Shown here: piece by piece, positions 36,901 to 48,811 of the stretch | Layout: the number at the start of each line of letters is the position of its first letter | Numbering within the stretch: position 1 is the first letter of the stretch | NCBI GenBank assembly: GCA_025331565.1 | Contig: JAFREQ010000039.1 | Location: 4,216,001-4,280,000 of the forward strand | DNA from: Holacanthus passer | Lineage: Eukaryota; Chordata; Actinopteri; Pomacanthidae | DNA: 64,000 nt | Direction: 5' to 3' | Made by a program: the position numbers and the translations under genes | Notes under the pieces: generated by a model | Seen by the model: only the letters and a program-made list of their open reading frames with translations | The model's database searches: none | What the model was told of the DNA's origin: nothing

Positions 36901-39349
36901 TCAGAGGAGTCTCAGCCAGCCATGATCAATACAGTGCCATTGTCTTACCACATTTAATGCAAGGGGACCCTCTGGGTTGGGGGTGAGGTGTTTGATTGGT
37001 CCGGGACTTCAAGTCTCATTCACATGCATCGGACACACAAGGATAGTCAGCATGAGATATGTGCAAAATGCATCACCATCCCTCCACATTAGCATCATAT
37101 GCGGTGTGTCTGCATGTGTGTGTGTTCCTATGTGCGATGTGGAGCAGTGAAGCATTAACTGTTGGTCTAAGATGGCAGCAGGCCTGGTGAAAGAGTCTGG
37201 ACTACTGCACAGTTTTCAACCATTCGATTTAATGGAAAAAAGAGAAAGTGGGCTCCTGAGCTTGTGCCTGTGTCGGACACGTTTATATTCTGAATGTAAG
37301 GATAACCTCAGAGTATGCATACCAATTCCGTCCATGACAAAAGCCTGGCCAAAGCGTCCTTATCTCTCTCCCGGATAAGAAATGGCTGTAATCACCATGA
37401 AGCTTTGAAGCACCTTAAGTAATTAATCACTGTTACGCTCGAGCAGACATGACTGTCATATTCATCACTGTGTCGTTCTCTGTGCTCTCTCTTTGAAATT
37501 CTCACTCTATACCTGTTTACATCCCATTCATGCAGACTGTGTGTTCAGACGTCCAGCAGGAGCGCTCACAACCTAAAAATGCAGTCCACTGGCACAGCAA
37601 CAGATACTGTGGTTTCCTTTTTCTTCAACAGTAATCCACTAAAAATATAGAAATATTCAATTTTTTTACTTGTCACTGAGAATAAACAAATGTTGTCATT
37701 ATGTCAGTAATATCAGTTGAGCCCATTTGTGCTGGTGGAAGTATTCACCTCAAAGAAATCTAGTTCTATGCAACGCTCTGAATCATTTATTCAAGATGTA
37801 TTCCATTCATTATTTGTCAATTTTATAAGTGTTATAGATATTTTTATGCCTTTTATCAATTGTAAAGAAAGAGATGAGGAACAACAAAGATCCCCAGACC
37901 AGGGACACAGCGATTCATATTCAGGGGCCCCACCCCCAAATCACTAGGGTACTCCATCATTTTTTAATTTTCAGTGACTTTTCAAATCTTTGCCATCTTT
38001 GTTGCCTTTTGTCACAGTCAAGGCCCATCTCCCCCCGTGTGCCCCCCTCCCATTCTTTCACTGCCGTTTTTACGTTTGCTGGATACTAATGGGGCGGAAT
38101 AGCTGTACAGCAATACTGACTAAAGTAAGATGTGAAAGAATCAATTTAACAGTTTCTCTTAAAGTTTTCAGTGCAATGTGGGACATCTGCTACATTTTGG
38201 ATGCCATTACTAATCACGTGACCAGTGAGAACAACATGTGTGTGGAATTGCCATTTTATGCATTTTGGCAGCTTCTGACGAGGAACACATTCGAGACAGA
38301 TGTTTTACCCATCTGTCTAATGATTGCACAAGAGTACAGGAAGCCAGCTCCATGCAAATACAACCCCAAATACCATCTCTAAATATCATAACTTATTTTA
38401 ACCACAGTTAGGCCTTCAAAATTAATGTGGGTTAGAAAACCAGGCCTGTTGGCTTGGTTTAGGATAGAATTACACCTGTAGTCATAGAGTCTATAGCCCT
38501 GTTCCTGAGTTCATTGCCATGTTAGATAAAATATACTACTGTGGTGATTATGTAGCTCACTAATAACTGCTCTCCACCGTTAGTTTTTATCAGTATGTGA
38601 TGGGCCTCTCTGCTACATTTCCCTGCTCCATAAAGACCCACAGGTTCCACGTGTATTATAAAAATTAGAATGAAACTGACTAAAAATTGTAACTGGTCCA
38701 CAGCGAGATGCAGCTCGCCTGGAAGCTGGTGGCAGCTAATGTTACCTGAAATGACTGACCCAGTTGAAAAAGCTCTGTGTGGTTAAACTACAGTTTCATG
38801 GGCCCTGAAACCGTGTCCCTTTCTCATTGAACTGACCTTGCTCCTTTGGTGCCGCAGCCATCATGGCAGCTCAATTCACATCTGCAACATTTCTCCAAGA
38901 TCCACATGTGTTGGGGCCTCCACAATCTGTGTTGATCAAAAAACACATTTTTTTTCCACCACAGCTTTTTTTTCTATCAAGACAATGAAAGGGGGGTATT
39001 GATTGACATTTGAAGTGAAAAGAAACAGCTCCATGTGAGAAGACATGCTCTGATCTTCAAGGACAAACTTGGCACAGCAAACAGAAACGGGAAATCTTCC
39101 CTGTTGTTGTCTCCCTGTCTGCTCAGGCCTGAGGGATCCCTGTCTAGTCCCATGGGGATTCAGCCACCGCCAGATGACATTTTGAACATAATAGCTTCAC
39201 CCGGTCGGGTTTGTTTATTTTGTGTTTACATTTCGAATACAGAGAGAATGGGTCAGGCTAAATTATTCATTGCTTTGAAAGTGAGGAGATAGCCGCTGGT
39301 TCTATTTGCGTGCATGAGCGGGATTCTGAAGCAAGACAGGATTTTTTTT

Positions 39350-39640
39350 CTTTTTTAACGTTCATTTAGCTGACGCTTCAATACCAAGTGATTTTCAGGG
39401 ATTGGAATCATACGGTACAGTGAGAAAGTAAAAGTTGTAAACTACCAAAATGAAAGTTCTTGAGAGTAATGATGGACCAAAACCAGAGTCACTTTTCAAT
39501 CCCAGATAATGTTCTTGTGAGAGCAGTCAGACCAAATGGAGACGTGACATGATTCAGCTGGAGGAAGGTAATGCAAGGCACTTCTTGGCAAGATGAGTTT
39601 TCAGTCTTTGATGGAAGATGGAAAGGGACTGGCATGTGTG
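39350..39640 (+). repeat. Degraded dispersed repeat (L2/V-SINE-like tail)
   Basis: TTCATTTAGCTGACGCTT at the start resembles the conserved CATTTAGCTGACGCTTTTATCC motif of fish SINE/L2-type elements. GATGAGTTTTCAGTCTTTG near the end also occurs in common teleost repeats. The middle is too diverged to assign. Confidence 0.5.
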
Positions 39641-40894
39641 TGCATGTGTGTGAAAGATGGTTGTGTTGGCGGTGGGGCAGGATGCTTTCTCAGGGTTCAG
39701 ATTGATCTGCGCTGTGATGGCGGTGAGCAATTACTCTGAATTGCTCTCAGCCTAGTAGGGTTTAACGTCTGCAAGTGCCATTGCCCGCCTCACTATTACA
39801 TACAAACACACACACATACGTACTGCACAGCACATACACATACATAGACACATGCACACAAAACAAGGCAAAGAAAACAAGAGTTGGCAATGATTTGAAT
39901 TCATGTTTTATATATAAAATAAGACGAGTCAGGAGAACAATCACAACAAAAACATGCTTCTGATCTCTGCTGCTGTGACCCAGGCCAAGTGTCAAGACTG
40001 AAAAGATGCTCCCTTCCACCTTTTGTGATAAAAAAATAAACATTTTCTTTAAGACATTTAGATAGACTTTTAAACATAGTGCACTACATAGTAGACAATA
40101 TGTACTTCTGCGAACAGTCCCACAATGCAATGCCTGGACGTTGCTGATGTGAAAATTGCAGTCGTGCAACACCTGTCAGTCATGAGGCAAAAATCTTAAA
40201 GTGGCGGGAATCTCTGCAATAGTTAAGTTTGTGTGTGTATTAAAAACTTGGATCTATGGTCAGGAGTATCAAGACTATATGGTTACAAAAACTGAAAGAA
40301 CTGCTATCATGAAAAAATACTGTGCTCAATATTGTACATGAGATTTATGGAGAGCCTTTGAAGTGGTGCTGCAGAATTCCATCCTTACCGAGTTCAGTGA
40401 ATGAACCTCCACAAGAAATCTGCATTTTAACTGTTAAACTCTCAGACCTCATTAGCAGCAAGAGAAAGTTCAGTGTATTTATATTTATCATTGCTCAGCA
40501 ATAACCAATCCCCTGCTGTCAACATGATTCTTCTTCTGCTGAGCTCTTGGCTAAACACAAAATAGTCTCCCTCTGTTAGGATTCATTTTGGTTTTGGTTC
40601 TGCTTCATACCAGATAGTGTGATGAAGCAAAGAGCCTCACAAAGCAGCAGGGTTTATGGGAAATGTGGTCTTAATAAATAATTATGAGACTGCCAGTGAT
40701 TTATGGTAATTATATGGGATTGCAGTTATGTTATTAGTACTCTATCATACATTTTTGAATTTATTATATCATGTTTTTTAATTGAACCTATGTCTTCGTA
40801 TGTGGTAGGTTTGATTTGTAAAATATCTCAGCACCTTTCCTGTGCTTGCTGCTCAGCCATATCCCTCAGTTCGCATGCTCATTTATCTGAACAC

Positions 40895-40896
<2 letters not shown>

Positions 40897-40941
<45 letters not shown>
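40897..40941. repeat. (CA)n microsatellite
   Basis: About 22 CA units without interruption, intronic. Confidence 0.95.
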
Positions 40942-40943
<2 letters not shown>

Positions 40944-42369
40944 CTACCTCAGTTTTTTTCCTCTCTGCTGCCTGGAGATAAAGATAAGCTGATTTAGCAA
41001 GCTACATTGTGTACGAATGGTTAAATGATTTTGATTTGTATACCGTGGCAAATTGATTTCTGTATTTCCATATTCAGTTGTGATCATTTGTTAGATAAGC
41101 AACTTTTTTTTTGCTGTTTGTTTCATTTTTGTTTCTCTGAAATTGCACTCTGTGTGTCTTGTGTGTGTGTGTTAATCTCAGGAGGTGTTGATAGAGATGT
41201 GTTGTGATTATGGCTGGCATTAGTGCCCCTCTCATGTTGGCACTTGGCATCACAGGGGTGCGGTGTTCTGCCCTTTCTCACCCAACACACACAGCTGATC
41301 TCACACCTCTCTCACTGCTATGTGTGAGACACTGCTTTAAGATGTCATTGCTTTTGTCACCTAATGAAGACCAGCGTACAGAGGCAGGCATCCAAAGAGT
41401 GTGTCTCATCCCACATGTCTAGCTACTGTCCTCCTCTTCAACTGCATCACCAGATATATTTCTTCTCCTATTATTTTATTATTTTTTGAACTAAACATTA
41501 TTCTCCAAATATATATTACAGCAGTTGTGCAGCAACCATGCAGTTTGTATTGTCTGTATCTGCAGTGCATTCACAATAGAATGAAAATTCTGATGATGCT
41601 ACAATGTTGTGTATTAGCATAAAAGCATTATATTCTTATATTGTGAAAATCAAATATGATAGCCAGTTTATTATAATGTTAGCATCTGTGCCAACAGACT
41701 CAGGCCTAAATCCTATTTACACATTTGCTCTATGTGTTAGTCTTGTTTCCTTGAGCATATATATAATATATGATATGACACACCGTTCTTTTGTTTACAC
41801 AGGAATACTTGTGACTGGAATACACATCAGCAACTTATCCTTTAAGACGCAAATCAGGGCTGCTTTGTAGTTTTATGGCAGGTTTGTTCTGTGAATGTAG
41901 TGCTCTCTTTTTCCCAGCAGAGAGAGCTCAAGATAGGTACCACTGCTGCTCACTGTGTCCAGACACATCAAGTTGTTGGAGATGGTGTGTGAGTGGCCAA
42001 GAGTATGTTATTTTGCGTTCTGTGGACTCACTTCCTTTACTTCTGGCATGCAAATTTGAAAAATCAATTAGGATTTATTTGCTGCAAAAAGAAATCCTGC
42101 AAGGCATCATTGGAAAGATGAGAGTGGTGTGTTGCACAGTAACTGACGTGTTAAAATCCTTCGACAGCATTAGAGACAAAAACGGGCTGCAGTTGCTGTT
42201 GAAGGGCTAATGAGGGATAGTCAGGCTAGTGACTATAGTCACATTTCATTTATTCTCACACTCATACTTTTCTCTCTCTTTCACACAAGATCTTTCTTTC
42301 TCTAAATGCATTTTCATCCCACCCTGTTTATTTGCTAATGCTAATATTGCAATTTAGAAAACCTGATTT

Positions 42370-42420
42370 CAGTTCAATTAAATTCAATTCAAAGAACTGT
42401 CTTTATCCCCAAGGTGAAAT
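42370..42420 (+). repeat. Short end of a dispersed fish repeat
   Basis: TTCAATTCAAAGAACTGTC followed by TTTATCCCCAAGGTGAAAT resembles the common teleost repeat terminus CTTTATTTGTCCCCAAGG. The fragment is very short and its ends are uncertain. Confidence 0.35.
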
Positions 42421-42544
42421 GACAAATCAAAAATGGTATATCATATAACATTAACATTATTATCTGACATTTCAGAACTGCTGATGCTGATTTTATTTTC
42501 TGTGACATTTCAAAAGATTTTCTAAAATACATTTGATGGAAAAG

Positions 42545-42570
<26 letters not shown>
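42545..42570. repeat. (CT)n microsatellite
   Basis: Thirteen CT units, continuing as imperfect CT-rich sequence to about 42605. Confidence 0.9.
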
Positions 42571-42575
<5 letters not shown>

Positions 42576-42703
42576 CTCTTTCTCTGTCTCACTCCCTCTC
42601 TTTTTCTATGTGATGTACCGTGATGGTCTGACATATATTCTCATGGGAGCTTTCACAAGTTAACACACCGGAAGAAACAGCACTTTAGGAAGGTCACACA
42701 CGT

Positions 42704-42726
42704 ACACACACACACACACACACACA
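42704..42726. repeat. (CA)n microsatellite
   Basis: Uninterrupted CA run, intronic, about 315 bases before the next exon. Confidence 0.9.
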
Positions 42727-43041
42727 GAAAGGAATGTTAGAAGAAATCACATGTGATTTGAAGGGAGTGGCACTCAACTGATGTAGACAGCTCTCTACTT
42801 AAAATATGACTGATCTTTTCACCTGAATGATTTGCCCTTCACACAGGAATGCACTTGATATCATGGCTTCAGTGTCTTTTGTCCATTAGAGACTCTTTTC
42901 CCAAGACCCTCTATACTGAGCCTTTAAGAAGAGTTCTCAAATGTCAGAAAATACCACACTGAAAATGTTTTTTGCTGTGTCATGTTAGCCATGTCAGAAT
43001 TAATTCTCTTATTGTCTCTCTCTACACCTCTGTCTCCACAG

Positions 43042-43452
43042 TACGCTAGAAACAACCTTTGACACCACGGTAACCACTGAGGTCAATGGGCGGAGTCTAC
43101 CAGCCCTCGCCACACGCTCCTCCCCCATGGCCTGGCGTCTGGGCCAATCACAAACCCCACGTCTTCAGGCAGGCGACGCCCCCTCGATGCCCAGCGGCTA
43201 CGCTGCGCCCAGGGCGAGCACGACGAGCGCTGGCACCACCACAGGGCGTTATAGTGGGCACTCAGACCCCTCCAGGTTTGTGTACAGCGCCCCCCTGAGG
43301 CGAGCGGCAGCGGCATCAGGGGTGAGGGGGGCAGAGCAGGGGGAGAAGGGAGGAGCAGGGCTGGAAGGAGGGAAGCAGATGGAGGTGGCAGGGTACATGA
43401 GTGATGGGGACATCCTAGGGAAGAACGGCCAGATGGATGAGATCACCAGCGG
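43042..43452 (+). CDS. nav3: nav3 exon, 411 nt (TLETTFDTTVTTEVNGR...YMSDGDILGK)
   Basis: Acceptor CTGTCTCCACAG and donor AGCGG|GTAGGA bound one base, 136 codons and two bases. In order: TLETTFDTTVTTEVNGRS, MAWRLGQ, PRLQAGDAPSM, DPSRFVYSAPLRRAA and GYMSDGDILGK. All are conserved navigator blocks in the NAV3 version (NAV3: DPSRFMYTTPLRRAA, GYMSDGDILGKS). Between PLRRAA and GYMSDGD the fish protein has a glycine/glutamate-rich spacer (about AASGVRGAEQGEKGGAG) in place of the mammalian MSQIDMSEKASSDLD-type sequence, so this linker has diverged. The exon is clearly GC- and CpG-richer than its introns. Confidence 0.97.
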
Positions 43453-43571
43453 GTAGGATGACTAGTGCTAAGCATGTTAGCTTCCTCTGACTAAATACGA
43501 GTTCCTGCTTTGAAAGCCTAATCAATAATTTGACCACATTAATTACAGCTATATTGACATATATAATTATA

Positions 43572-43594
43572 TGTGTATGTGTGTGTGTGTGTGT
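43572..43594. repeat. (GT)n microsatellite
   Basis: Short GT run with one TATG interruption. Confidence 0.85.
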
Positions 43595-44533
43595 ATCCTT
43601 AAAGCCTAACAAATGATGTTTGCAAAGTCGCTTTTTGTACATATTTTAAATTATTATTATTATTTGTGCTTATTTGCTTGCTAACAGTCTTCTTCTGTAC
43701 TGTCGCATCGCTAAATTTCTTGGTGCATTACTGCCACCCAACTGCTGATAAGAGGAATAGCATTAAAGAGAATGAAAATGTAAACAAACATTAAATATCA
43801 TCATAGCAAGCTTTAAATCTTATTGTCAGATGTAGAGCGTAAATTAAAAGAATTGTCAATCAATGTGAAAGTAATATCAGGTACCAAAAGTTATTTTTTG
43901 GCAAACTACCAAAAACTTGATGAAGGCTGGTGTTGGCATGTGCTTTAGACAGCTGAAACTTTGGCAAAGGATTTGGTTTGGTTGTTCAAAGATGGGTATC
44001 ATTTACCACCTGAACTCACTCATACTTTGTTCTGTGATGAGTGTGAAACAACTTTCAAGTTCCAGTTATCTCCCCTACATGCAGTCTTTCATGTTTAAAA
44101 TTTGTTTTTGCCTTTTTATGCATTGAACACTTCTTACTTACTTACAAATTGTAAAACCTGCTAATTTTCTAGAAGAGACGAGTAAACTTTACTGTCTGAA
44201 GCAGAAGACATCTGCTTTAATATAGACTGGCCTTCGACATCATTTATACTTGAATACTTTTTTGAAGGATCACAAATACAAGTGACTCATTTACATTCAA
44301 TGTCGCAATGCTTACTGGGTTCAGTCCAAAAACACCCTGAAATTCACAGTTAGCTGTGTATTCATACAGGCACCAAGGCCTTACCCATCTCTCTGTGTAC
44401 ATTAATACAAATTGCCTGCTGACACCCACCAAGGCTATCATAGGTTTGTCTTGCCTTTAAAGGGAAGGCTCAGATGATACATTTGAGTTAACCTTGAGGA
44501 CACCTCAATACACTGACAGATTACTTGAATGAT

Positions 44534-44548
44534 AAAAAAAAAAAAAAA
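44534..44548. repeat. Poly-A run
   Basis: Fifteen consecutive A residues, intronic, with no attached SINE body seen. Confidence 0.85.
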
Positions 44549-45192
44549 GTCAGTGTCTCCCACAAAACATCACGACAATGCCTGTGCAGGCTTCTGACCT
44601 TCATTCACTCAATAGCAGTAAATGCCTTGAGCAAGGGGGGGGGGTGTGTCGAAAAAGCAATCTACGCACACACCCATTCCCACTTGGCTCGATGCACTTA
44701 AGATTTCCCGAAAAGAGTTTTGGGGGCAAGGCAAACTGTGAGGCGAAGTTGAGTGCGGAGTGATGGAGTAAAGCATCCGTAGGATTAAATTTGTGTCAGG
44801 ACGGAAAATGTAACAACACGTCGGGAGGGATAGGTGATTAGTTGAATTATTAGCTTAATTAGCTCAACACTAATGATCTCCATGACCTATCAGCCGTGAC
44901 TGATAGCTTTCTGGCAGTAGCCTCAAATCCTACCACTTAGTCGCTGCCACACAGATATACAAACTCATTTAAACATGCACCATTTTTGCTGAGTTCACAA
45001 AAATGCACATACAGTCTAACCAGTGCTCATTAAGCAGTATATCCACCAAATCATTGTGTTCTCTACTGGGTTAGTTTAATTAATCTGTTGTTTTTCACCA
45101 ATTAAAAGAAATGAAAACACTGCATAACGCATACTTTTTATGCCAAACTGAATTCGGACATCCACCTCCTCTAATTGATTCTCCTCTCACAG

Positions 45193-45312
45193 ATACCTTA
45201 CAGACGGCGGCCTCCATCTGTATGCACGGAACGCAGGCCGAGCCTCAGACATGGCTTCTTCTCGAGAAATATCCCAGAGAGGGAGCAAAGAGGTGCAGGG
45301 CGACATAGACAG
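45193..45312 (+). CDS. nav3: nav3 exon, 120 nt (GYLTDGGLHLY...SREISQRG)
   Basis: Acceptor CCTCTCACAG and donor GACAG|GTAAGG bound one base, 39 codons and two bases. YLTDGGLHLYARNAGRASDM and SSREISQRG match NAV3 GYMTDGGLNLYTR...TSRDIIQRG. NAV2, as I recall it, has GYMTDGGLGLYTRRLNRLPDG and lacks SRDIIQRG, so this exon is good evidence for nav3. The exon leaves AG, so the expected next residues (Ser-Trp-Asp-Asp) would start with C TGG GAY GAY in the next exon. I did not find that sequence before base 64000. Confidence 0.94.
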
Positions 45313-47395
45313 GTAAGGATGGAGTCTGTCAATCATACGGTGCTGCTCGCTTCACTGATGTGTGTTTGATATGGGTGTGGACCGCACCCAGGTCTAGTTG
45401 TGGTTCCACAGTTTTGAGATTCATGCAAGGACAGGCTGGATACATGAAAGCACATTGTTAAATATCCAAATTTGTATACAGTGTCTATGTTTGATGTTGG
45501 TGTTTAGATTTTTTGGCATTCAGCAGATGTTCCTCTCTAGAGCACCCTGCAGTAAGTTCAACAGTAAAAGCTTCAGTGGCTTTGCTTGTTGCCATTCGCT
45601 TTCAGCCAGGTGGATGCTTGCAAGGGCAAATCCACCAGACTTCGCAGCCAGTGATGCATGTGCGTGATAAAAGCAGTACGCTGTGGTGAGAATGGCAGAA
45701 TGATTGTGCAAATTTTCCCAAGCAGAAACCGAAGGCAGATCCTCTTAGAGCCGATTGAATTGAGTTGATGTAACTGCCCGGTAAAGCACTCATCGTGTGA
45801 CCCCTACCTAACTAACAACTTAGCAACAAGGGCAAGTAGAATTAGTAGTGAATAATCTTTGACCAGTCCTTTTTTTATATTGCTAATTGCACCTGCCAAT
45901 ATTGCCACCTTGTGAAACCTTTGTCCCTACACTTCTTTAGAGGATTTTCTGAATGCCTACTAACCTCTGTTAAAGTAGCTTTCGAACACTGACATTACAC
46001 AGAAGTAATCATATGGCAAACAGGGATCAGGACTGGAGTGCCTGATTTTAATCACATGGTGTTAGGAGAAGAAATAGGAGAGAAAAAAATTGTTGTTGAG
46101 TTGTATTTTTCTCAGCTGAAGCTACAAGGTCATGAGGGTACAAAGGCAAGATAAGAGAGAGGGGAAATGATTCAGTACTGAAAAGGTGACATGGGTGAAA
46201 AGCTTTCAGCCTGTGACAGATGATACGGAGCCAACACACAGTATCTGCTTTACACCAAACACATCTAATTCTCATAAAAAATAAGAAAAAAAACATAGTA
46301 GAAGTAGAAAATAAGTTAATGTCCTTTGGAGGTGATTGTCAGGGCATCCCCCCTACTGCAGGGACATTCAAAACTAAATGAGGTGAAAAGAAGAGGCGTG
46401 CTATCGATTTAAAGCTGTCAAGCTAAGATCGTGATGACAGGCCCTCAGAGAGGCTGCTGGGAATCGACTGATGCAGTGACATTTCCCAGTGTGGCAACTT
46501 CGACTTCTGCCAAGACTTTAATGAGTGGCAGTGTTTAGAGGAGTGGGAGGCTTGAAAAGCAATCAGATATGGCTCTCAAGAATTAGTTGGCTTTTGTTGT
46601 AATGCTTTAGATTAGTAAAGTGCTGTTAAAGACACTCTAAGCCAACTCGACAGCACTCAACAAATTATAGTTACTCTAAAAAACACATAATCCATATAAA
46701 GCCTTATTATGTTGTTAATTGTTATGTGGTGGGACTTCAGTTTAAGGATTTTACTAAGGAAAAGCAAATGTGTTGAATGTGCATGCTTACATGAGGCAAA
46801 TTTAAACAGAGTGAATTCCAACTTGCAGACGTCCTGATGGTGTTTTGCTTCTCGCTGAATCTCTGTCTTTGTTTTTGCTACCCAGCAATATAATTTAATC
46901 TGTGATCCTGCAGTGTCTGGGTTATATGCTCTGCCTCACAAGCATGCTCGCCACCAGCCAGTCAGCCAGGAGCGAGTCCAATCAGATCTGTGATCGGCAG
47001 AGCGTCAAAACACGCTAGACCTGACCGGAGGTTCAGAATAGGCGATTAACCTGCCCCCCGTCAGTCTGAAATGGATCAGCCTGTCAGACTTTGACACTCA
47101 GGCAAAGGGATGGATAGGATAAGAATAAATATGAACCCTGTGAACTGTCTCTTCCATTTGCCAAGTCTTAGCTTCACCCTGCACGTGTTTTATCTCCGTA
47201 TTTGAATATTTTGCCTAAAGTGTCTCTCACCTTGCCTTGACATAAATCTAAAAAATTGCAGCTTTTCTCACCTAAAGTCTGTGTTAGCGCTTTGGGCCTC
47301 TGGGGTGATGAGGAAATATTGATGCCTGCTTCCCCTTAAGATGCCTGCAGGCAAGAAACTCCCGATTGGATCGGAATCTGAACTCTGGAACCTTG

Positions 47396-47419
47396 TTTCC
47401 TTCCTTCCTTCCTTCCTTC
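47396..47419. repeat. (TTCC)n microsatellite
   Basis: About six TTCC tetranucleotide units, intronic. Confidence 0.9.
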
Positions 47420-48328
47420 ATTTTCCCCGACAAAGCTATGTGAATGTACACACACACACAAAAGTACACATGACTTTAAAGCTTCCCCCTGCCTCCCTCT
47501 GACATGTGTGATTGTCAGAAGCCAAGCTGTCACTTCCCACTGACATACGACAAAGCTCAGGGGGGAAATTCATTTCCGAAGCGATTGCTCACCGGGCTTC
47601 ACACCTCTGCCTGGCTTTAGCTCCCTCCGTAGGACAGGATCTACCTTCCATGATTGGTTCCTTCTTTATCCCAAAGCATTCGTCTGCTTTTCCACATAAC
47701 CCCTCTGGCTTTGAGTGAAATGAGTAGCGGATAAAGCCCAAGTTCAAACAATCTGTTCACTGACTTTGAAGAACTTTTCATCTCCTCAAATGCACATACT
47801 GGCATTCTAGGAATGACAAACACCAGCAAAGCATTTATTCTTAGACTGTAAGTGAGTCAGATCTGGAATGTGTGTGTTTCTCTTGACCTGATGTCAACCA
47901 TGTCTTTCATATTGAGCTATCTTTATGATCACTGTAAACTTAGCAGAATAGGGAGTGGACTCTTTCAGCACATTTTTCTACTGCTTCTGTAAGTGGTGGG
48001 TAACATCATAGACATATTCTTTCTTGCATGTCTGCTAAATTACTGCTTTATTTTTTCGCTCCCTTGTCTAAGAGAAAATGCAATACAAGGGATAGTGCAG
48101 TAAGTAGTTGACTAAAGGGGAAAAGGCCTCTTGAATATCCTGTTATAGTGTATCTTCAATTGGTGTCATTCAGTTTTCTGATAAAAGTTGGAGTTAATAT
48201 TTTTGTTGTACTCATTTTCAAATGCCTCATTTAAAAGTAAATTTCCTTGAAGATATTTCACTCACTTGCTTTTCAAAGCATGACTTAAACCTCAACTGCC
48301 AGACACAACCTGGTTTCACTGCATTTTG

Positions 48329-48811
48329 GGACTGGTTTCACAAAGACAGACTTTGACTATGGCTTGGACTTAACAACCGTACTAGTCAGATTTCATGTTC
48401 TTCTTCAGAAAGAATTCAACAGCTAAAAGGACATTTTACCTGGGAAAATTCAGCAAGAGTGTAACAGTTAAAAAAAAAAAAAAAAAAAACTTCCAGTAGC
48501 ATGAAATGTCAATGCAATGAAATGTCAGTGCAGACCAGTGGCAGAGCTGGGATGCTGTGGCTTGTTAATGAGGTGGGGCACAGTACTTCTGCTCACTCAT
48601 ATCATTGGTCAAATAACTGCGACTGACGCTGTTGTCACTGCTCTATGTTTCCAACGCGTTACTGCCCTCTTCCCCTCCACAATTTTATTGGCAAACCACA
48701 AAGCCATGAGCAATGTCTTTCTCTTTTTTTGTCATTTGGTGCCAGTGGGCAGCAGGTGTCGCTGATTATTAAATTAAAGACCAGTCTAAAACGTCTTTGT
48801 GAAACCAGCCC
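48329..48811. mobile_element. Non-autonomous DNA transposon-like element with terminal inverted repeats
   Basis: GGACTGGTTTCACAAAGAC at the left end (from 48329) and its reverse complement GTCTTTGTGAAACCAGCCC at the right end (to 48811) form an inverted repeat. The match extends inwards to about 28-30 bases with a few mismatches (AGACT / AGTCT). The 480-base interior has no long reading frame and includes a poly-A run (48470-48489). This fits a MITE. The target-site duplication is not clear to me and the superfamily is unassigned. Confidence 0.65.
48470..48489. repeat. Poly-A run
   Basis: Twenty A residues inside the inverted-repeat element. Confidence 0.9.

Larger units (their letters stand above)
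33933..43041 (+). other. nav3 intron between the ISH and STLETTF exons
   Basis: 9.1 kb, with no exon recognised. It contains a degraded repeat at 39350-39640, a CA microsatellite (40897-40941), a small repeat end (42370-42420), a CT run (42545-42570) and a CA run (42704-42726). Most of the rest is AT-rich sequence without visible structure. Confidence 0.8.
43453..45192 (+). other. nav3 intron between the ITSG and YLTDGG exons
   Basis: 1.7 kb, the shortest intron in the window. It contains a GT microsatellite (43572-43594), a poly-A run (44534-44548) and an AT-rich block with repeated TTAATTA/TAGCTTAATTAGC cores (44818-44925). No exon was recognised. Confidence 0.85.
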
